A DNA stretch of 64,000 nt from Cryobacterium algoricola (lineage in GTDB: Bacteria > Actinomycetota > Actinomycetes > Actinomycetales > Microbacteriaceae). The stretch lies in NCBI RefSeq assembly GCF_004402485.1, contig NZ_SOFG01000022.1, positions 47,417 to 111,416 of the forward strand. Direction: 5' to 3'. Below are positions 45,081 through 54,139 of this stretch, piece after piece (positions within the stretch are counted from its first letter, which is position 1; each line of letters starts with the position of its first letter). Below the pieces are notes generated by a model. It saw nothing but the letters and a program-made list of their open reading frames with translations. It had not been told where the DNA came from and ran no database searches. The translations under genes and the position numbers were made by a program.

Positions 45081-47195
45081 ATGCTCTCCCAGTCCCTCAT
45101 CTCGACGCCCGTGCCCATTCAGCCCGCCGGCGACCACCCGGTCCAGCCGCTGCTCCACGATTCGACCATCGTCCTCGCCGCACCCACGCAGGCGTGGTCA
45201 CGTCCTGACGGGCGCACCGAACTGCCGATCCACGGCCTGTACCACGCGGACACCCGCGTGCTCTCGGGCTGGGATGTCTCGGTCGGCGGGGCACCCGGCG
45301 AGGCGATCGCGCAGGCCGGGCGCGGTTCGGGCGAAGTGACCTTCACGTCGCTGCTGCGGCACCTCGACGACGCCACCGCCGACCCGCGGCTGCGGCTCGA
45401 GGTGACGCGCGCCGTGAGCGCCGGGCGGATGCGGGAACGCATCACGATCCGTTCCGGCCTGGGCCACCCGGTCTCGACCACGATCGCGCTGCGGGTCCAC
45501 CCCGACTTCTCGGACATGCAGACGGTCAAGGCGGGGCTCGCCGACCCCGAGAGCAGACGCGCCTTCCCGGCTGCGGACCTGCCGGATACGCCCGTCGTCG
45601 ACCTCGAGACCGTGGCCGACGGCATCCGCTTGTCGACGCCGAGCGTGACGGCGCTGCTGCGGTTCGGCAGCGACGCGACGCTCGCCCAGACCCCCGCGTC
45701 GGCCGCCGGCGGGGCGCACCGGGCCGGGGCGGATGCCGCCGCACCGATCGTCGCGGCGAGCTGGGCGGTCGAGGTGCCCGCGCACGGCACCGCGACCGTG
45801 GAATGGACCGTCGACATCGAGCACTCGGCAACCGTGGTCCAGGCGGCCGGCGGCCTGCCCGAGTGGGACGGCGTGACCGTGCACTCCGGCGACGCCCGGC
45901 TCGGCCGCTGGGTGCAGCGCGCCCTCGACGACCTCTCCGGGCTGCGGATGGCGACGACGGCGCAGCCCGATGAGCCCTTCCTCGCCGCGGGGGCGCCGTG
46001 GTTCTTCACCCTGTTCGGGCGTGACTCGCTGTGGGCGGCGCGGTTCCTGCTGCCGCTCGGCACGGACATCGCCGGCTCGACACTGCGATTGCTCGCGAGC
46101 CTGCAGGGCACCGTCTCGGACCCCGAAACGGCCGAGCAGCCGGGCAAGATCATGCACGAGCTGCGGCCGGGCGCGTTCTCGATGCCCGGCGAGAGCCTGA
46201 ACCTGCCGCCGCTCTACTACGGGACGGTCGACGCCACGCCGCTCTGGATCTGCCTGCTGAACGACGCCTGGCGCTGGGGCCTCCCCGACGCCGAGGTCGA
46301 GGCCCTGCTGCCCCACCTCGAGGCGGCACTCGCCTGGATGCGCGACTCCGGCGACAGCCACGACGACGGCTTCCTCTCCTATGTCGACGCGACCGGGCAC
46401 GGCCTCGCCAACCAGGGCTGGAAGGACTCCGGCGACTCGATCCAGTGGCGCGACGGCACCCTCGCCGAGGGGCCGATCGCGCTCTGTGAGGTGCAGGCGT
46501 ACGCCTACCAGGCGGCGATCGGCGGCGCCGAGCTGCTCGAGGCCTTCGGTCGCCCCGGCGCGGCCGAGTGGCGCGACTGGGCCGCCGCGCTGCAGGACCG
46601 GTTCCGGGCATCCTTCTGGATCGACTCGCCCTCCGGCCGGTATCCCGCGGTCGCGCTCGACGCGCACAAGCGCCCGGTCGACACCGTCACGAGCAACATC
46701 GGCCATCTGCTCGGCACCGGCCTGCTCAACGCCGAGGAATCGGCGCTCGTCGCCGCCCGGCTCGTCTCCCCCGAGCTCAACTCCGGCTTCGGACTGCGGA
46801 CGATGTCGACCGACTCGACCGGATACTGGCCGCTGAGCTACCACGGCGGCTCGGTCTGGACCCATGACACCGCGATCGCGATCAACGGGCTCGGGCGCGC
46901 CGGATTCGGCGCCGAGGCCGGCATCCTGATCGACGGGTTGCTCGCGGCCGCCGAATCCTTCGGGTACCGGATGCCGGAGCTCCACTCTGGGGACTCCGCG
47001 ACGGACGTGTCGGCGCCGGTGCCCTACCCCGCGGCGTGCCGCCCGCAGGCCTGGTCTGCGGCCGCGGCGATCTCCGTGCTCGGGACCGTGCTCGGCGTCT
47101 CCCCCGACCGGGAGACCGGGTTGGTCACCTCGACCCCGATCGCCCCGGCCCTCCTCGGCCAGGTCACGATCCTCCCCCGCCAGCCCCGGGCATAA
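45081..47195 (+). CDS. Glycogen-debranching-type glycosidase (amylo-alpha-1,6-glucosidase fold)
   Basis: A 704-aa cytosolic protein. The N-terminal ~250 residues are the debranching N-terminal beta domain (GLYHADTRVLSGWDVSVGG). An (alpha/alpha)6 barrel follows with PWFFTLFGRDSLWAARFLL (about 310-328), GKIMHELRPGAF, YYGTVDATPLW and NQGWKDSGDSIQW (about 435-450; the acid residues of this clan lie in such loops). The end has TSNIGHLLGTGLL and WPLSYHGGSVWTHDTA. It most likely trims imported alpha-glucosides. It sits 73 bases after the permease and is probably co-transcribed. Confidence 0.87.
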   Translation: MLSQSLISTPVPIQPAGDHPVQPLLHDSTIVLAAPTQAWSRPDGRTELPIHGLYHADTRVLSGWDVSVGGAPGEAIAQAGRGSGEVTFTSLLRHLDDATADPRLRLEVTRAVSAGRMRERITIRSGLGHPVSTTIALRVHPDFSDMQTVKAGLADPESRRAFPAADLPDTPVVDLETVADGIRLSTPSVTALLRFGSDATLAQTPASAAGGAHRAGADAAAPIVAASWAVEVPAHGTATVEWTVDIEHSATVVQAAGGLPEWDGVTVHSGDARLGRWVQRALDDLSGLRMATTAQPDEPFLAAGAPWFFTLFGRDSLWAARFLLPLGTDIAGSTLRLLASLQGTVSDPETAEQPGKIMHELRPGAFSMPGESLNLPPLYYGTVDATPLWICLLNDAWRWGLPDAEVEALLPHLEAALAWMRDSGDSHDDGFLSYVDATGHGLANQGWKDSGDSIQWRDGTLAEGPIALCEVQAYAYQAAIGGAELLEAFGRPGAAEWRDWAAALQDRFRASFWIDSPSGRYPAVALDAHKRPVDTVTSNIGHLLGTGLLNAEESALVAARLVSPELNSGFGLRTMSTDSTGYWPLSYHGGSVWTHDTAIAINGLGRAGFGAEAGILIDGLLAAAESFGYRMPELHSGDSATDVSAPVPYPAACRPQAWSAAAAISVLGTVLGVSPDRETGLVTSTPIAPALLGQVTILPRQPRA

Positions 47196-47281
47196 CTCCT
47201 GCAGATTCCGGCCGGCTCCGGCGGCTGCCTCGGAATTCCGCGCCAGTCGCCGGCCAGCCGCAGAATTTGCAGGAGTTATGC
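47192..47281. repeat. Long palindromic element overlapping the glycosidase stop codon
   Basis: CATAACTCCTGCA (47192-47204 on the plus strand) is matched by TGCAGGAGTTATG (47269-47281). Inside, GATTC/GAATT and CCGGCCGGC/GCCGGCC also pair, making an imperfect 25-30-bp stem. It could act as terminator for the operon, but its length and symmetry suggest a mobile REP/MITE-like unit. It overlaps the last codons and TAA. Confidence 0.65.
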
Positions 47282-47351
47282 GTCGTCCTGCGGGCTGGGT
47301 GGTGCGGGCTGGGGTGGGGTGAAGCGGGCTGGGTGGGCTGAAGGAGGCGGG

Positions 47352-49544
47352 CTAGAGCCAGCGCATGGTGAAGGCGCTCGCGAGCACGCCACTCGCCGGC
47401 GGCACGGCGAGGGTGCGCGCGAGACCGTTGCGCAGCCGCAAACGTAGGCCCGTGGCCGGCCGACCCATCATCATGTTGAAGCCGGCCTGCCGGGCCGCCA
47501 TCCGGGCGCTGCGGCGGCGGCGGCGGTCGTAGTCCTCGAGCACGGATGCCGCAGCATCCGGTTCGGCGATGGCGCGCGCGAGTGCCGGGGCGAGCTGGAG
47601 TCCGTCGAGCCAGCCCAGGTTCATGCCCTGGCCGCCGATCGGGCTGATCTGGTGCGCGGCGTCGCCGACGAGCACGATCCGTCCGCTGACGAGACGTTCG
47701 GCCAGCCGCTGCTGCACCGCGAACGCGCTCACCGCCGCCCCGGACGAGGGCAGAACCACGCCCGTGCGGGACTGGACGATCGCGGCGAGGTCACGGCTGG
47801 AGGCATCCGGTTGCAGGGACGACGTCATAGCAACCCAGCGCCGCCGCCCGCCGGGGAGCGGGAACGACTCGACGACGCCGCCGCGCTCGAAATACAGCAC
47901 CGCATGCTCGGCCGCGGGGTCGGTGGCCGCGGGGTGAGTGGCCGCGGAGTTAGTCGCCACGGGGTCAGCCGCCGGATCGTCCGCCGAGTCGGCCACGGGG
48001 TCAGCCGCCGGATCGCCCGCCGAGTCAGCCGCCGGATCGCCCGCCGAGTCGGCCGCGGGGTCGTCGCCAACCGGCCCGGACTCCCCCGCCAAACCGAGCG
48101 CGCCCGCCGGGTAGTCGCTCATCAGGTAGGTGTCGCCGCCGCCGCGCTCGATCCCGCGGATACCCGCGAGTGCGCGAACCATGCTGCGGGCGCCGTCCGC
48201 GGCCACAACGTAGCGGGCCTCGAGAACGGTCCGTGCAATCCCGGACTCTCCCGCCGATCCGGGACCGTCCCCGGCGTCACTGAGTGCCGGGGGCGTTCCG
48301 GTGTGCTCGACCTCGACCTCGACGCGGTCGCCGCGGTCCCGCACTCCCGTGACCGTGACGCCCGAGCGGTACCGGCCAGGGCTGAGCTCGTCGAAACGGG
48401 CGCGCAGCAGCGCCTCGGTCTCGTACTGGGGCAGCGAGACGACGAACGGATGCCGCCCGGCCGCCTCGCGGAACGTCAGGCGGCCCAGGGCACGCCCGTC
48501 GCAGCGCACCTCGCCGCCGCGGATCCGGACGGCGCGTTCGACGACGGCGTCGGCGAGACCGAGCTCGTCGAGGGCCCGCATCGACGGCGGGTGGATGCCG
48601 ATGGCTCGCGACCGTCGCGACGGTTCTGCACGCCGCTCGAGCACCTCGACGTCGAGGCCGCGCACAGCGAGGAGCCCCGCGAGCAGGATCCCGACGGGAC
48701 CCCCGCCGACCACGATCACGTCCCGCATCCGCTGCCCGCCGCCGCTCGCCACACCCGGCCTCGCCGAGCGCGGGTCTTGCGCCGTTGCGCGGGTGGTGCG
48801 CCACCCGCGCAGCGGCGCAGTACCCGCGCTCGGGCCGTCCCAGCGCAGCAGCAGGCGCGACGGATGCTCGCGCACCACGACCCAGCCCGGAGGCACGACC
48901 GCGCGCAGTTCCGGTGCGGTGAAGCTACGGCGGATCGAGGTGAGGCCGTCCGCGCGGATGTAGGAGTCGCGGAAGAGCGGCCAGGTGCCGAGGCCGAAGC
49001 CCAGGTAGGCGAAGGTGCTGCGTTCGATGTCCCCGAGCAGGACCCGGCCGCGGGGCGCCGCGAGCCGTTCGCAGTCGGCGAGCAGGCCGCCGAGCTGGGC
49101 GCCGGTCAGGTGGTGCAGCACGTGGTTGGAGACCACGAAATCGAAGCGCGCGCCCTCCTCGGCGAGCTCGGAACTGAGCGCCCGCCGGAACTGAAGCCGG
49201 GGCAGTGGCGGCCGGGCGGTTGCGAAGCGGTGGGCACGGGCATCCGGGTCGATCGCGGTCACCGTGAGGAGCAGGCCGTCGCGGGCCGCCCAGCGGGCGA
49301 GGGCCGTGGCGACGTCGCCGCCGCCCGAGCCGATGTCGAGCAGCGTGCTCTCCCGGCTCGTCGAGAGGAGCGGCCGGATGTCGCGGCGATACACCCCGCG
49401 CCAGCCCGACACCGCGGCATTCACGAAGCGGAAGTAGCCGTAGGTGCGATCGAGCGTGTCGGGATCGCAGTCGGGATCGTCCATGAGCTCGACCGCGTCG
49501 GTCGCCCGCCGGCGAAGGAACGGCAACGCAGGCAACACCGACAC
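47352..49544 (-). CDS. Fused methyltransferase - FAD-dependent monooxygenase
   Basis: A 730-aa bifunctional protein. Residues 1-235 are a class I methyltransferase (motif I LLDIGSGGGDVATALARWA near 69; HHLTGAQLGGLLADCERLA near 145). After a ~40-residue linker, residues 276-730 are a UbiH/PHBH-type hydroxylase: VIVVGGGPVGILLAGLL (FAD), YVVAADGARSMVRAL (DG motif) and IVLVGDAAHQISPIGGQG (GD motif, about 625). A low-complexity insert of GDPAADSA repeats (about 500-550) interrupts the flavin domain. An internal ATG at 48728 could allow separate translation, but no stop divides the domains. The start is GTG, 14 bases after the polyketide synthase stop. Inferred role: C- or O-methylation and ring hydroxylation of its product. 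Confidence 0.85.
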   Translation of the reverse strand: MSVLPALPFLRRRATDAVELMDDPDCDPDTLDRTYGYFRFVNAAVSGWRGVYRRDIRPLLSTSRESTLLDIGSGGGDVATALARWAARDGLLLTVTAIDPDARAHRFATARPPLPRLQFRRALSSELAEEGARFDFVVSNHVLHHLTGAQLGGLLADCERLAAPRGRVLLGDIERSTFAYLGFGLGTWPLFRDSYIRADGLTSIRRSFTAPELRAVVPPGWVVVREHPSRLLLRWDGPSAGTAPLRGWRTTRATAQDPRSARPGVASGGGQRMRDVIVVGGGPVGILLAGLLAVRGLDVEVLERRAEPSRRSRAIGIHPPSMRALDELGLADAVVERAVRIRGGEVRCDGRALGRLTFREAAGRHPFVVSLPQYETEALLRARFDELSPGRYRSGVTVTGVRDRGDRVEVEVEHTGTPPALSDAGDGPGSAGESGIARTVLEARYVVAADGARSMVRALAGIRGIERGGGDTYLMSDYPAGALGLAGESGPVGDDPAADSAGDPAADSAGDPAADPVADSADDPAADPVATNSAATHPAATDPAAEHAVLYFERGGVVESFPLPGGRRRWVAMTSSLQPDASSRDLAAIVQSRTGVVLPSSGAAVSAFAVQQRLAERLVSGRIVLVGDAAHQISPIGGQGMNLGWLDGLQLAPALARAIAEPDAAASVLEDYDRRRRRSARMAARQAGFNMMMGRPATGLRLRLRNGLARTLAVPPASGVLASAFTMRWL
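47930..48075 (-). repeat. Tandem 24-bp repeats within the flavin domain coding region
   Basis: The coding strand repeats a unit encoding GDPAADSA or variants (DDPAADSA, DPVADSAD) about five times, followed by degenerate SAATHPAATDPA. Copy number is probably variable, and the insert is likely a surface loop. Confidence 0.7.
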
Positions 49545-49558
49545 TCGCGCGAGCCGCG

Positions 49559-50842
49559 TCAGCCGCGCACCACGGTCATCAGGCCGGACTCAACCGTGAG
49601 CCCCGGCCCGAAGGCCATGGCGCAGAGCCGCTCGCCGTCCGCCGTGTCCGGAGCGTCCAGGATCGCCTTCAGCACGAACAGGATCGTCGCGCTGCTCATG
49701 TTGCCGTAATCACGCAAGGTCTCCCGCGACGGCACGAGCTGCGCTTCGCTCAGCCCGAGCTTGGCCTCGGTCTTGTCGAGGATGCTGCGCCCGCCCGGGT
49801 GGATCGCCCAGTGCGCGATCGCCGTGCTGAGAGGCGCCCGCGCGGCCTCGGTGGCCGCAATCACGATGGCTGGGGCGGTGAGCGTGGCGACAGACCCGCC
49901 CGAGGAGACCTCAGCGACCTCTGCTAGCTCCGCGACTTCAGACGCAAATTCCTCGATCGGCATGGTCTCACCGAGTGCGGCGATGGCTGCCGCAAGACCG
50001 GGATCCTTTGCGAAGAGCGGCGCGAGCGCGCCCTCGATGTGCTGGTCGATGATGTGCGGAACGTAGCTACTGAGGACCATCTCGAAGCCCTCGTCACCGA
50101 TCTTCCAGGCCATGTCTCCCTCGCCGACCGGCGTGATGACGGTCTCGAAGAGGTCGAGGCTCAAGGCGTTCTCGCCCGGAGCCGGTGCGCGTGAACTCAC
50201 GATTCCCGCGGCCGCACCATCCGAGAACAGTGAGGACGCGACGATCGTGTCGGGGTCGTCCGAGGTACGGAGGTGCAGTGAGCACAGCTCGGCGCTGACG
50301 ACGAGCACGACGGCGTTCGGGTCGGCTTCGACGAACTGCTTCGCGGTGCGCAGCGCGGGCATCGAGGCGTAGCAACCCATGAACCCCAGGTGATACCTCT
50401 GCGTTGTCGGCTTCAGGCCCAATTCCCGCACGAGCATATAGTCGGGGCCGGGCGCGTAGAAGCCCGTGCAGGAGACGGTCACCACGTGCGTCACATCGGC
50501 GGCCTCGACACCCGGGCACGCAGCAAGCGCGCGCCGCCCCGCCTCGACGAAGAGCTTGGTCGCCTCCGTGATGTAGAGCTCGTTGCGCACGCGTGTGCTC
50601 GGGACCAGGAGGGTCTGGGTCGCCGCGTCGAAGAACTGCGGGTCTGGCTTCTCCGAGTCGAGGGTCAATTCCTCGATGACGGTGTGGCGGCGCTCGATCC
50701 CGGACAGGTTGAAGGACGCCGTCACGAGCCTCTTCCCCAGCCTGCTCAGTCCCGGCTGGGACGCGAACACGTCACGCACCTCATCTTGGATCAGCACGGT
50801 GGACGGGACGACGGTCTGCAACGCTCTCAGAGTGACGGACAT
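49559..50842 (-). CDS. Type III polyketide synthase (chalcone/alkylresorcinol synthase family)
   Basis: A 427-aa thiolase-fold enzyme. Catalytic triad: Cys in GFMGCYASMPALR (about residue 157), His in WAIHPGGRSIL (about 346), Asn in YGNMSSATILFVL (about 379); a conserved VTVSCTGFYAPGPDYML block is also present. It condenses an acyl-CoA starter with malonyl-CoA units to give alkylresorcinols, pyrones or similar phenols. The starter cannot be told. The start ATG at 50842 has GGGG close upstream. A segment at about residues 305-325 (EVAELAEVAEV) is an unusual repeat-like insert. The operon with the methyltransferase-hydroxylase parallels the Streptomyces srsABC logic (phenolic lipid tailored to a quinone). 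Confidence 0.9.
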   Translation of the reverse strand: MSVTLRALQTVVPSTVLIQDEVRDVFASQPGLSRLGKRLVTASFNLSGIERRHTVIEELTLDSEKPDPQFFDAATQTLLVPSTRVRNELYITEATKLFVEAGRRALAACPGVEAADVTHVVTVSCTGFYAPGPDYMLVRELGLKPTTQRYHLGFMGCYASMPALRTAKQFVEADPNAVVLVVSAELCSLHLRTSDDPDTIVASSLFSDGAAAGIVSSRAPAPGENALSLDLFETVITPVGEGDMAWKIGDEGFEMVLSSYVPHIIDQHIEGALAPLFAKDPGLAAAIAALGETMPIEEFASEVAELAEVAEVSSGGSVATLTAPAIVIAATEAARAPLSTAIAHWAIHPGGRSILDKTEAKLGLSEAQLVPSRETLRDYGNMSSATILFVLKAILDAPDTADGERLCAMAFGPGLTVESGLMTVVRG

Positions 50843-51064
50843 AGCCCCAGTGTTACACGCCGCCCTGCGAGGCACACCCCCCTCTTTTCGCGTGCTGCGA
50901 CAACAGCCGGCGGATGCCGGCACGCCGTAACTGGACGCTGGCAGTGAATCCGCTGGGTACGGTTCCGAGCCGCGCAGTGGTGCCTAGGCTGGAATATGGC
51001 GTGGGGCAACGGTGACGCGCGTCGCGCATCCGCGGGCCGCTGCCCGCCAACCCGAGGGAGTCCC

Positions 51065-52810
51065 GTGGCCACGACCGTCGCCGACCAGATCATCGCCCAG
51101 CTCATCGAAGCCGGGGTGCGCCGCATTTACGGCATCGTCGGCGACAGCCTCAACCCGATCGTCGACGCCGTTCGGCGCAGCGGCGGATCGGCCAAGGGCG
51201 GCATCGACTGGGTGCACGTGCGCAACGAAGAGGCCGCGGCGTTCGCGGCCGGCGCCGAGGCCCAGCTCACCGGCGAACTCGCCGTCTGTGCCGGCAGCTG
51301 CGGACCGGGCAACCTGCACCTGATCAACGGCCTCTACGACGCCCACCGTTCGGGAGCTCCCGTGCTCGCGATCGCGAGCCACATCCCGAGCGCCCAGATC
51401 GGCAGTTCCTTCTTCCAGGAGACCCACCCCGACCGCCTCTTCGTCGAGTGCTCCAACTACTGCGAGCTCGTCAGCTCGGCCGGCCAGGCCCCGCGCGTCG
51501 TGAGCATGGCCATGCGTCACGCGATCGGCCTCGGCGGCGTCGCCGTGGTCACCCTCCCGGGGGACATCGCCGAGCTGCCCGCGGTCGGCACGGCCCCGAC
51601 GATCACCCTGACCAAGCCCGGCACGCTCGTGCCCTCTCCCGCCGACGTGCAGCGCCTCGCCGACGCCATCAACAACGCCCGCCAGATCGCGATCTTCGCC
51701 GGGATCGGCGTCGCCGGCGCCCACGACGAGGTCGTCGCCTTCGCCGACCTGCTCGCCGCCCCGATGGGGCATTCCCTCCGCGGCAAGGAGTGGATCCAGT
51801 ACGACAACCCCTTCGACGTCGGCATGACCGGCCTCATCGGCTACGGTGCCGCCCACGACGGCATGCACGACGCCGACCTGCTCATCCTGCTCGGCACCGA
51901 CTTCCCGTATTCGCAATTCCTGCCCGACGGCACGGATGTCGTCATCGCGCAGGTGGACATCCGTGCGGAACACATCGGCCGGCGCACCAACGTCACCGTT
52001 CCGGTGCACGGGGACGTCGCGGCGACGCTCGCCGCGGTCACCCCGCTGATCACCCGCACCGCCGACCGCCGGTTCCTCGAGAAGACCCTCAAGCACCACG
52101 AGCAGCTCATGCACAAGGTCGACGGCAACCCGCGCAACGTCGAGAAGCGCACGCCGATCCACCCCGAGTACGCCGCCTCGATCCTCGACGAGGTCGCCGC
52201 CGACGACGCCGTCTTCATCGCGGACACCGGCATGTGCAACGTCTGGGCCGCCCGCTACATCAACCCGAACGGGCGCAGGCGGATGCTCGCCTCGCTCCTG
52301 CACGGATCGATGGCGAACGCGCTCCCCCAGGCGATCGGCGCCCAGGCCAGCCACCCGGGCCGCCAGGTCGTCACCCTGTCCGGCGACGGCGGGCTCTCGA
52401 TGCTCCTCGGCGAGCTCGTCACGGTCGCCGCGCAGAACCTGCCGGTGAAGATCGTCGTGTTCAACAACTCGACCCTCGGCATGGTCAAGCTGGAGATGCT
52501 CGTCGACGGCTACCCCGACTTCGGCGTCGATGTTCCGGCCGTCGACTATGCCGCCGTCGCGAACGCCCTCGGTATCTACGGCCAGCGGGTCGAGGATCCC
52601 GCCGACATCCGCGGCGCCCTGGAGCGCGCCTTCGAGCACAACGGGCCCGCCCTCGTCGACCTCGTCACCGACCCGCTCGCCCTCAGTATGCCGCCGACGA
52701 TCACCGGCGCGCAGGTGCGCGGCTTCGCGCTCGCCCTCTCCCGCGTCGTGCTCAACGGCGGCGTCGGCGAGGCCGTGCAGCTCGCCCGCACGAACATCCA
52801 CAAGCTCTAG
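51065..52810 (+). CDS. poxB: Pyruvate dehydrogenase (quinone) / pyruvate oxidase
   Basis: A 581-aa thiamine-diphosphate enzyme. IYGIVGDSLNPIVDAV and the catalytic Glu in HVRNEEAAAFAAGAEAQL are near the N-terminus. The middle FAD-type domain follows (IFAGIGVAGAHDEV). The TPP motif starts SGDGGLSMLLGELVT (about residue 440), with FNNSTLGMVKLEML next. Strong similarity in order to E. coli PoxB, which oxidises pyruvate to acetate and CO2, passing electrons to quinone at the membrane. I choose GTG at 51065 (MATTVADQI), since the frame upstream is not conserved in character. Divergent from the polyketide synthase gene. Confidence 0.92.
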   Translation: MATTVADQIIAQLIEAGVRRIYGIVGDSLNPIVDAVRRSGGSAKGGIDWVHVRNEEAAAFAAGAEAQLTGELAVCAGSCGPGNLHLINGLYDAHRSGAPVLAIASHIPSAQIGSSFFQETHPDRLFVECSNYCELVSSAGQAPRVVSMAMRHAIGLGGVAVVTLPGDIAELPAVGTAPTITLTKPGTLVPSPADVQRLADAINNARQIAIFAGIGVAGAHDEVVAFADLLAAPMGHSLRGKEWIQYDNPFDVGMTGLIGYGAAHDGMHDADLLILLGTDFPYSQFLPDGTDVVIAQVDIRAEHIGRRTNVTVPVHGDVAATLAAVTPLITRTADRRFLEKTLKHHEQLMHKVDGNPRNVEKRTPIHPEYAASILDEVAADDAVFIADTGMCNVWAARYINPNGRRRMLASLLHGSMANALPQAIGAQASHPGRQVVTLSGDGGLSMLLGELVTVAAQNLPVKIVVFNNSTLGMVKLEMLVDGYPDFGVDVPAVDYAAVANALGIYGQRVEDPADIRGALERAFEHNGPALVDLVTDPLALSMPPTITGAQVRGFALALSRVVLNGGVGEAVQLARTNIHKL

Positions 52811-52913
52811 GCGCGCACGCGGGGCCCGTCGCGGAGGCGGAACCCGTCGCGCTCTCGGGTTCGGTCGCGCGTTCGGGTCCGGTCGGCCGATGCCGCCGTT
52901 CGCGACCGTGCCC

Positions 52914-52973
52914 GCGCCCGTTTCCGCAGGCCGCACCCGAAACGGCGGGCGCGCTCTGCCGAAACCGGCGCGG
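52914..52973. repeat. Dispersed GAAACCGGCGCGG-type repeat copies
   Basis: CTGCCGAAACCGGCGCGG (52956-52973) and an inverted partner around 52914-52930 (GCCCGTTTCCGCAGG) lie in the spacer after poxB. No gene is seen in 52811-53062. Confidence 0.6.
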
Positions 52974-53062
52974 CCGACCCGTGTCGCGCCGACGATACTG
53001 GGGCTAGCCTGAAGCCCAGAAGACAGTCGCCGGGGCGTGCGGATTCAGAGGAGCTGACGACC

Positions 53063-53257
53063 ATGGACGGACGTGGACGGGTGATCCTGCGGGACGGGCC
53101 CTGGGGGTTCGTCCTCTTTCTGGCGTACATCGGAGCGGCGATCTACTTCGTCTCGGTCTCGAGCGGAACGTTCTGGGGTGTGATCCTCGGGCTGCTCCAG
53201 GCGATCGTCTGGCCGGTCTACGTCGTGTATCACGTGCTCGTCCTGATCGGAGCCTGA
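53063..53257 (+). CDS. Small membrane protein
   Basis: A 64-aa protein with two hydrophobic helices (FVLFLAYIGAAIYFVS, VILGLLQAIVWPVYVVYHVL). GAGGAG lies 9 bases before the ATG. Similar proteins with VVYHVL endings are widespread in Actinobacteria, without a known function. Confidence 0.7.
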   Translation: MDGRGRVILRDGPWGFVLFLAYIGAAIYFVSVSSGTFWGVILGLLQAIVWPVYVVYHVLVLIGA

Positions 53258-53299
53258 GCGCCGGCGGATGCCCGCACCGGTTTCCGCAAACCGTCTGCC

Positions 53300-53416
53300 T
53301 CAGACGGCGTCGGCTCGGTGCCCGAGGATGACGAGCCCGATCAACGAGGCGATCACGCCGAGAAATCCGCACGCGGCACTGGCGCCGTCGATCACGATGT
53401 TTCGACGTGCCGTCAC
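53300..53416 (-). CDS. Tiny membrane protein (38 aa)
   Basis: GTG start with GAGGGG about 8 bases upstream. The sequence is TARRNIVIDGAS followed by one hydrophobic helix (GFLGVIASLIGLVIL). It begins 11 bases after the stop of the next small membrane gene, so it may be part of the same transcript. The low size keeps this tentative. Confidence 0.4.
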   Translation of the reverse strand: MTARRNIVIDGASAACGFLGVIASLIGLVILGHRADAV

Positions 53417-53427
53417 AGTGGGTCCCC

Positions 53428-53637
53428 TCAGGCGTGACGGTGAGACAGCAGCCGAAAGCCTCGGTAGGCAAGCACCCCGGCCAGCGCCAGGAAGACGGTG
53501 CCGGATACATTGTGGAACCACTCCGACGCGGTGACGAATGTCAGAAGAGACAGCATCAGTACAACGACTGCACCGCAGAGGAACAGGAACGCAGTACCTG
53601 TCGACCGGGTGAACTCCTGCTCATTTCGGTTGGTCAT
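53428..53637 (-). CDS. Small two-helix membrane protein
   Basis: A 69-aa protein: polar N-terminus, then FLFLCGAVVVLMLSLLTFV and VSGTVFLALAGVLAYRGF, then a His-rich basic end. ATG at 53637. No family is recognised; it could be the first gene of a two-gene unit with the 38-aa ORF. Confidence 0.55.
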   Translation of the reverse strand: MTNRNEQEFTRSTGTAFLFLCGAVVVLMLSLLTFVTASEWFHNVSGTVFLALAGVLAYRGFRLLSHRHA

Positions 53638-53716
53638 GGCGTCACTCTACAATCGTTTTACCTGACCATGCCACTTAAATCTGCGTGGGCGCATCCGCTC
53701 GCCGTAAGCTCCTGAC

Positions 53717-54088
53717 ATGGCCCACCCTCCGAGTCCGGGCTCTCGCCTGCTCACGTACGCCACCGTTACGGTGCAGTCCGACGCGCCCGCACCCTTCACG
53801 ATCACGGGCGTCGACATCTGGACCACCCACGCAGTGGTCTACGGGCAGGTCCTGGATCCCACCGCGGATATCCACTGGTCGACCCCCGACGAGGTGCGGT
53901 TCGACGGGCTCCCGTTCGAGGTCGGTCCCCTCACCGTTGAACCGGGTCCCGTGTGCGGAGAGGCCGGCTACCCCGGGAGCATCGCGGTCTCCACGCGGGA
54001 TGCGCCGAGCCCCGACGCGCGAACGGTCACGCTCTCCTACGGTCGCTTCGAGGTGACAGGCACGATCGGCGCCGGCGCAAGGCCCTGA
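53717..54088 (+). CDS. Small hypothetical protein
   Basis: A 123-aa protein, mostly beta-prone, with one Cys (GPVCGEAGYPG) and no signal or membrane helix. Sequence such as FTITGVDIWTTHAVVYGQVL suggests a beta-sandwich. No family is recognised. Composition is coding-like and the start ATG is plausible. Confidence 0.5.
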   Translation: MAHPPSPGSRLLTYATVTVQSDAPAPFTITGVDIWTTHAVVYGQVLDPTADIHWSTPDEVRFDGLPFEVGPLTVEPGPVCGEAGYPGSIAVSTRDAPSPDARTVTLSYGRFEVTGTIGAGARP

Positions 54089-54139
54089 CCGCTGTGTGGC
54101 GAGTTGCTTCGGAACAACGCGAGCGGGCGACCGGTAGCG

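Noticed and set aside
48728..48730. Internal ATG with a G-rich upstream site as the start of a separate flavin monooxygenase gene
   Set aside because: There is no stop between the methyltransferase and flavin domains, so a fusion is the simpler reading. Internal initiation remains possible.
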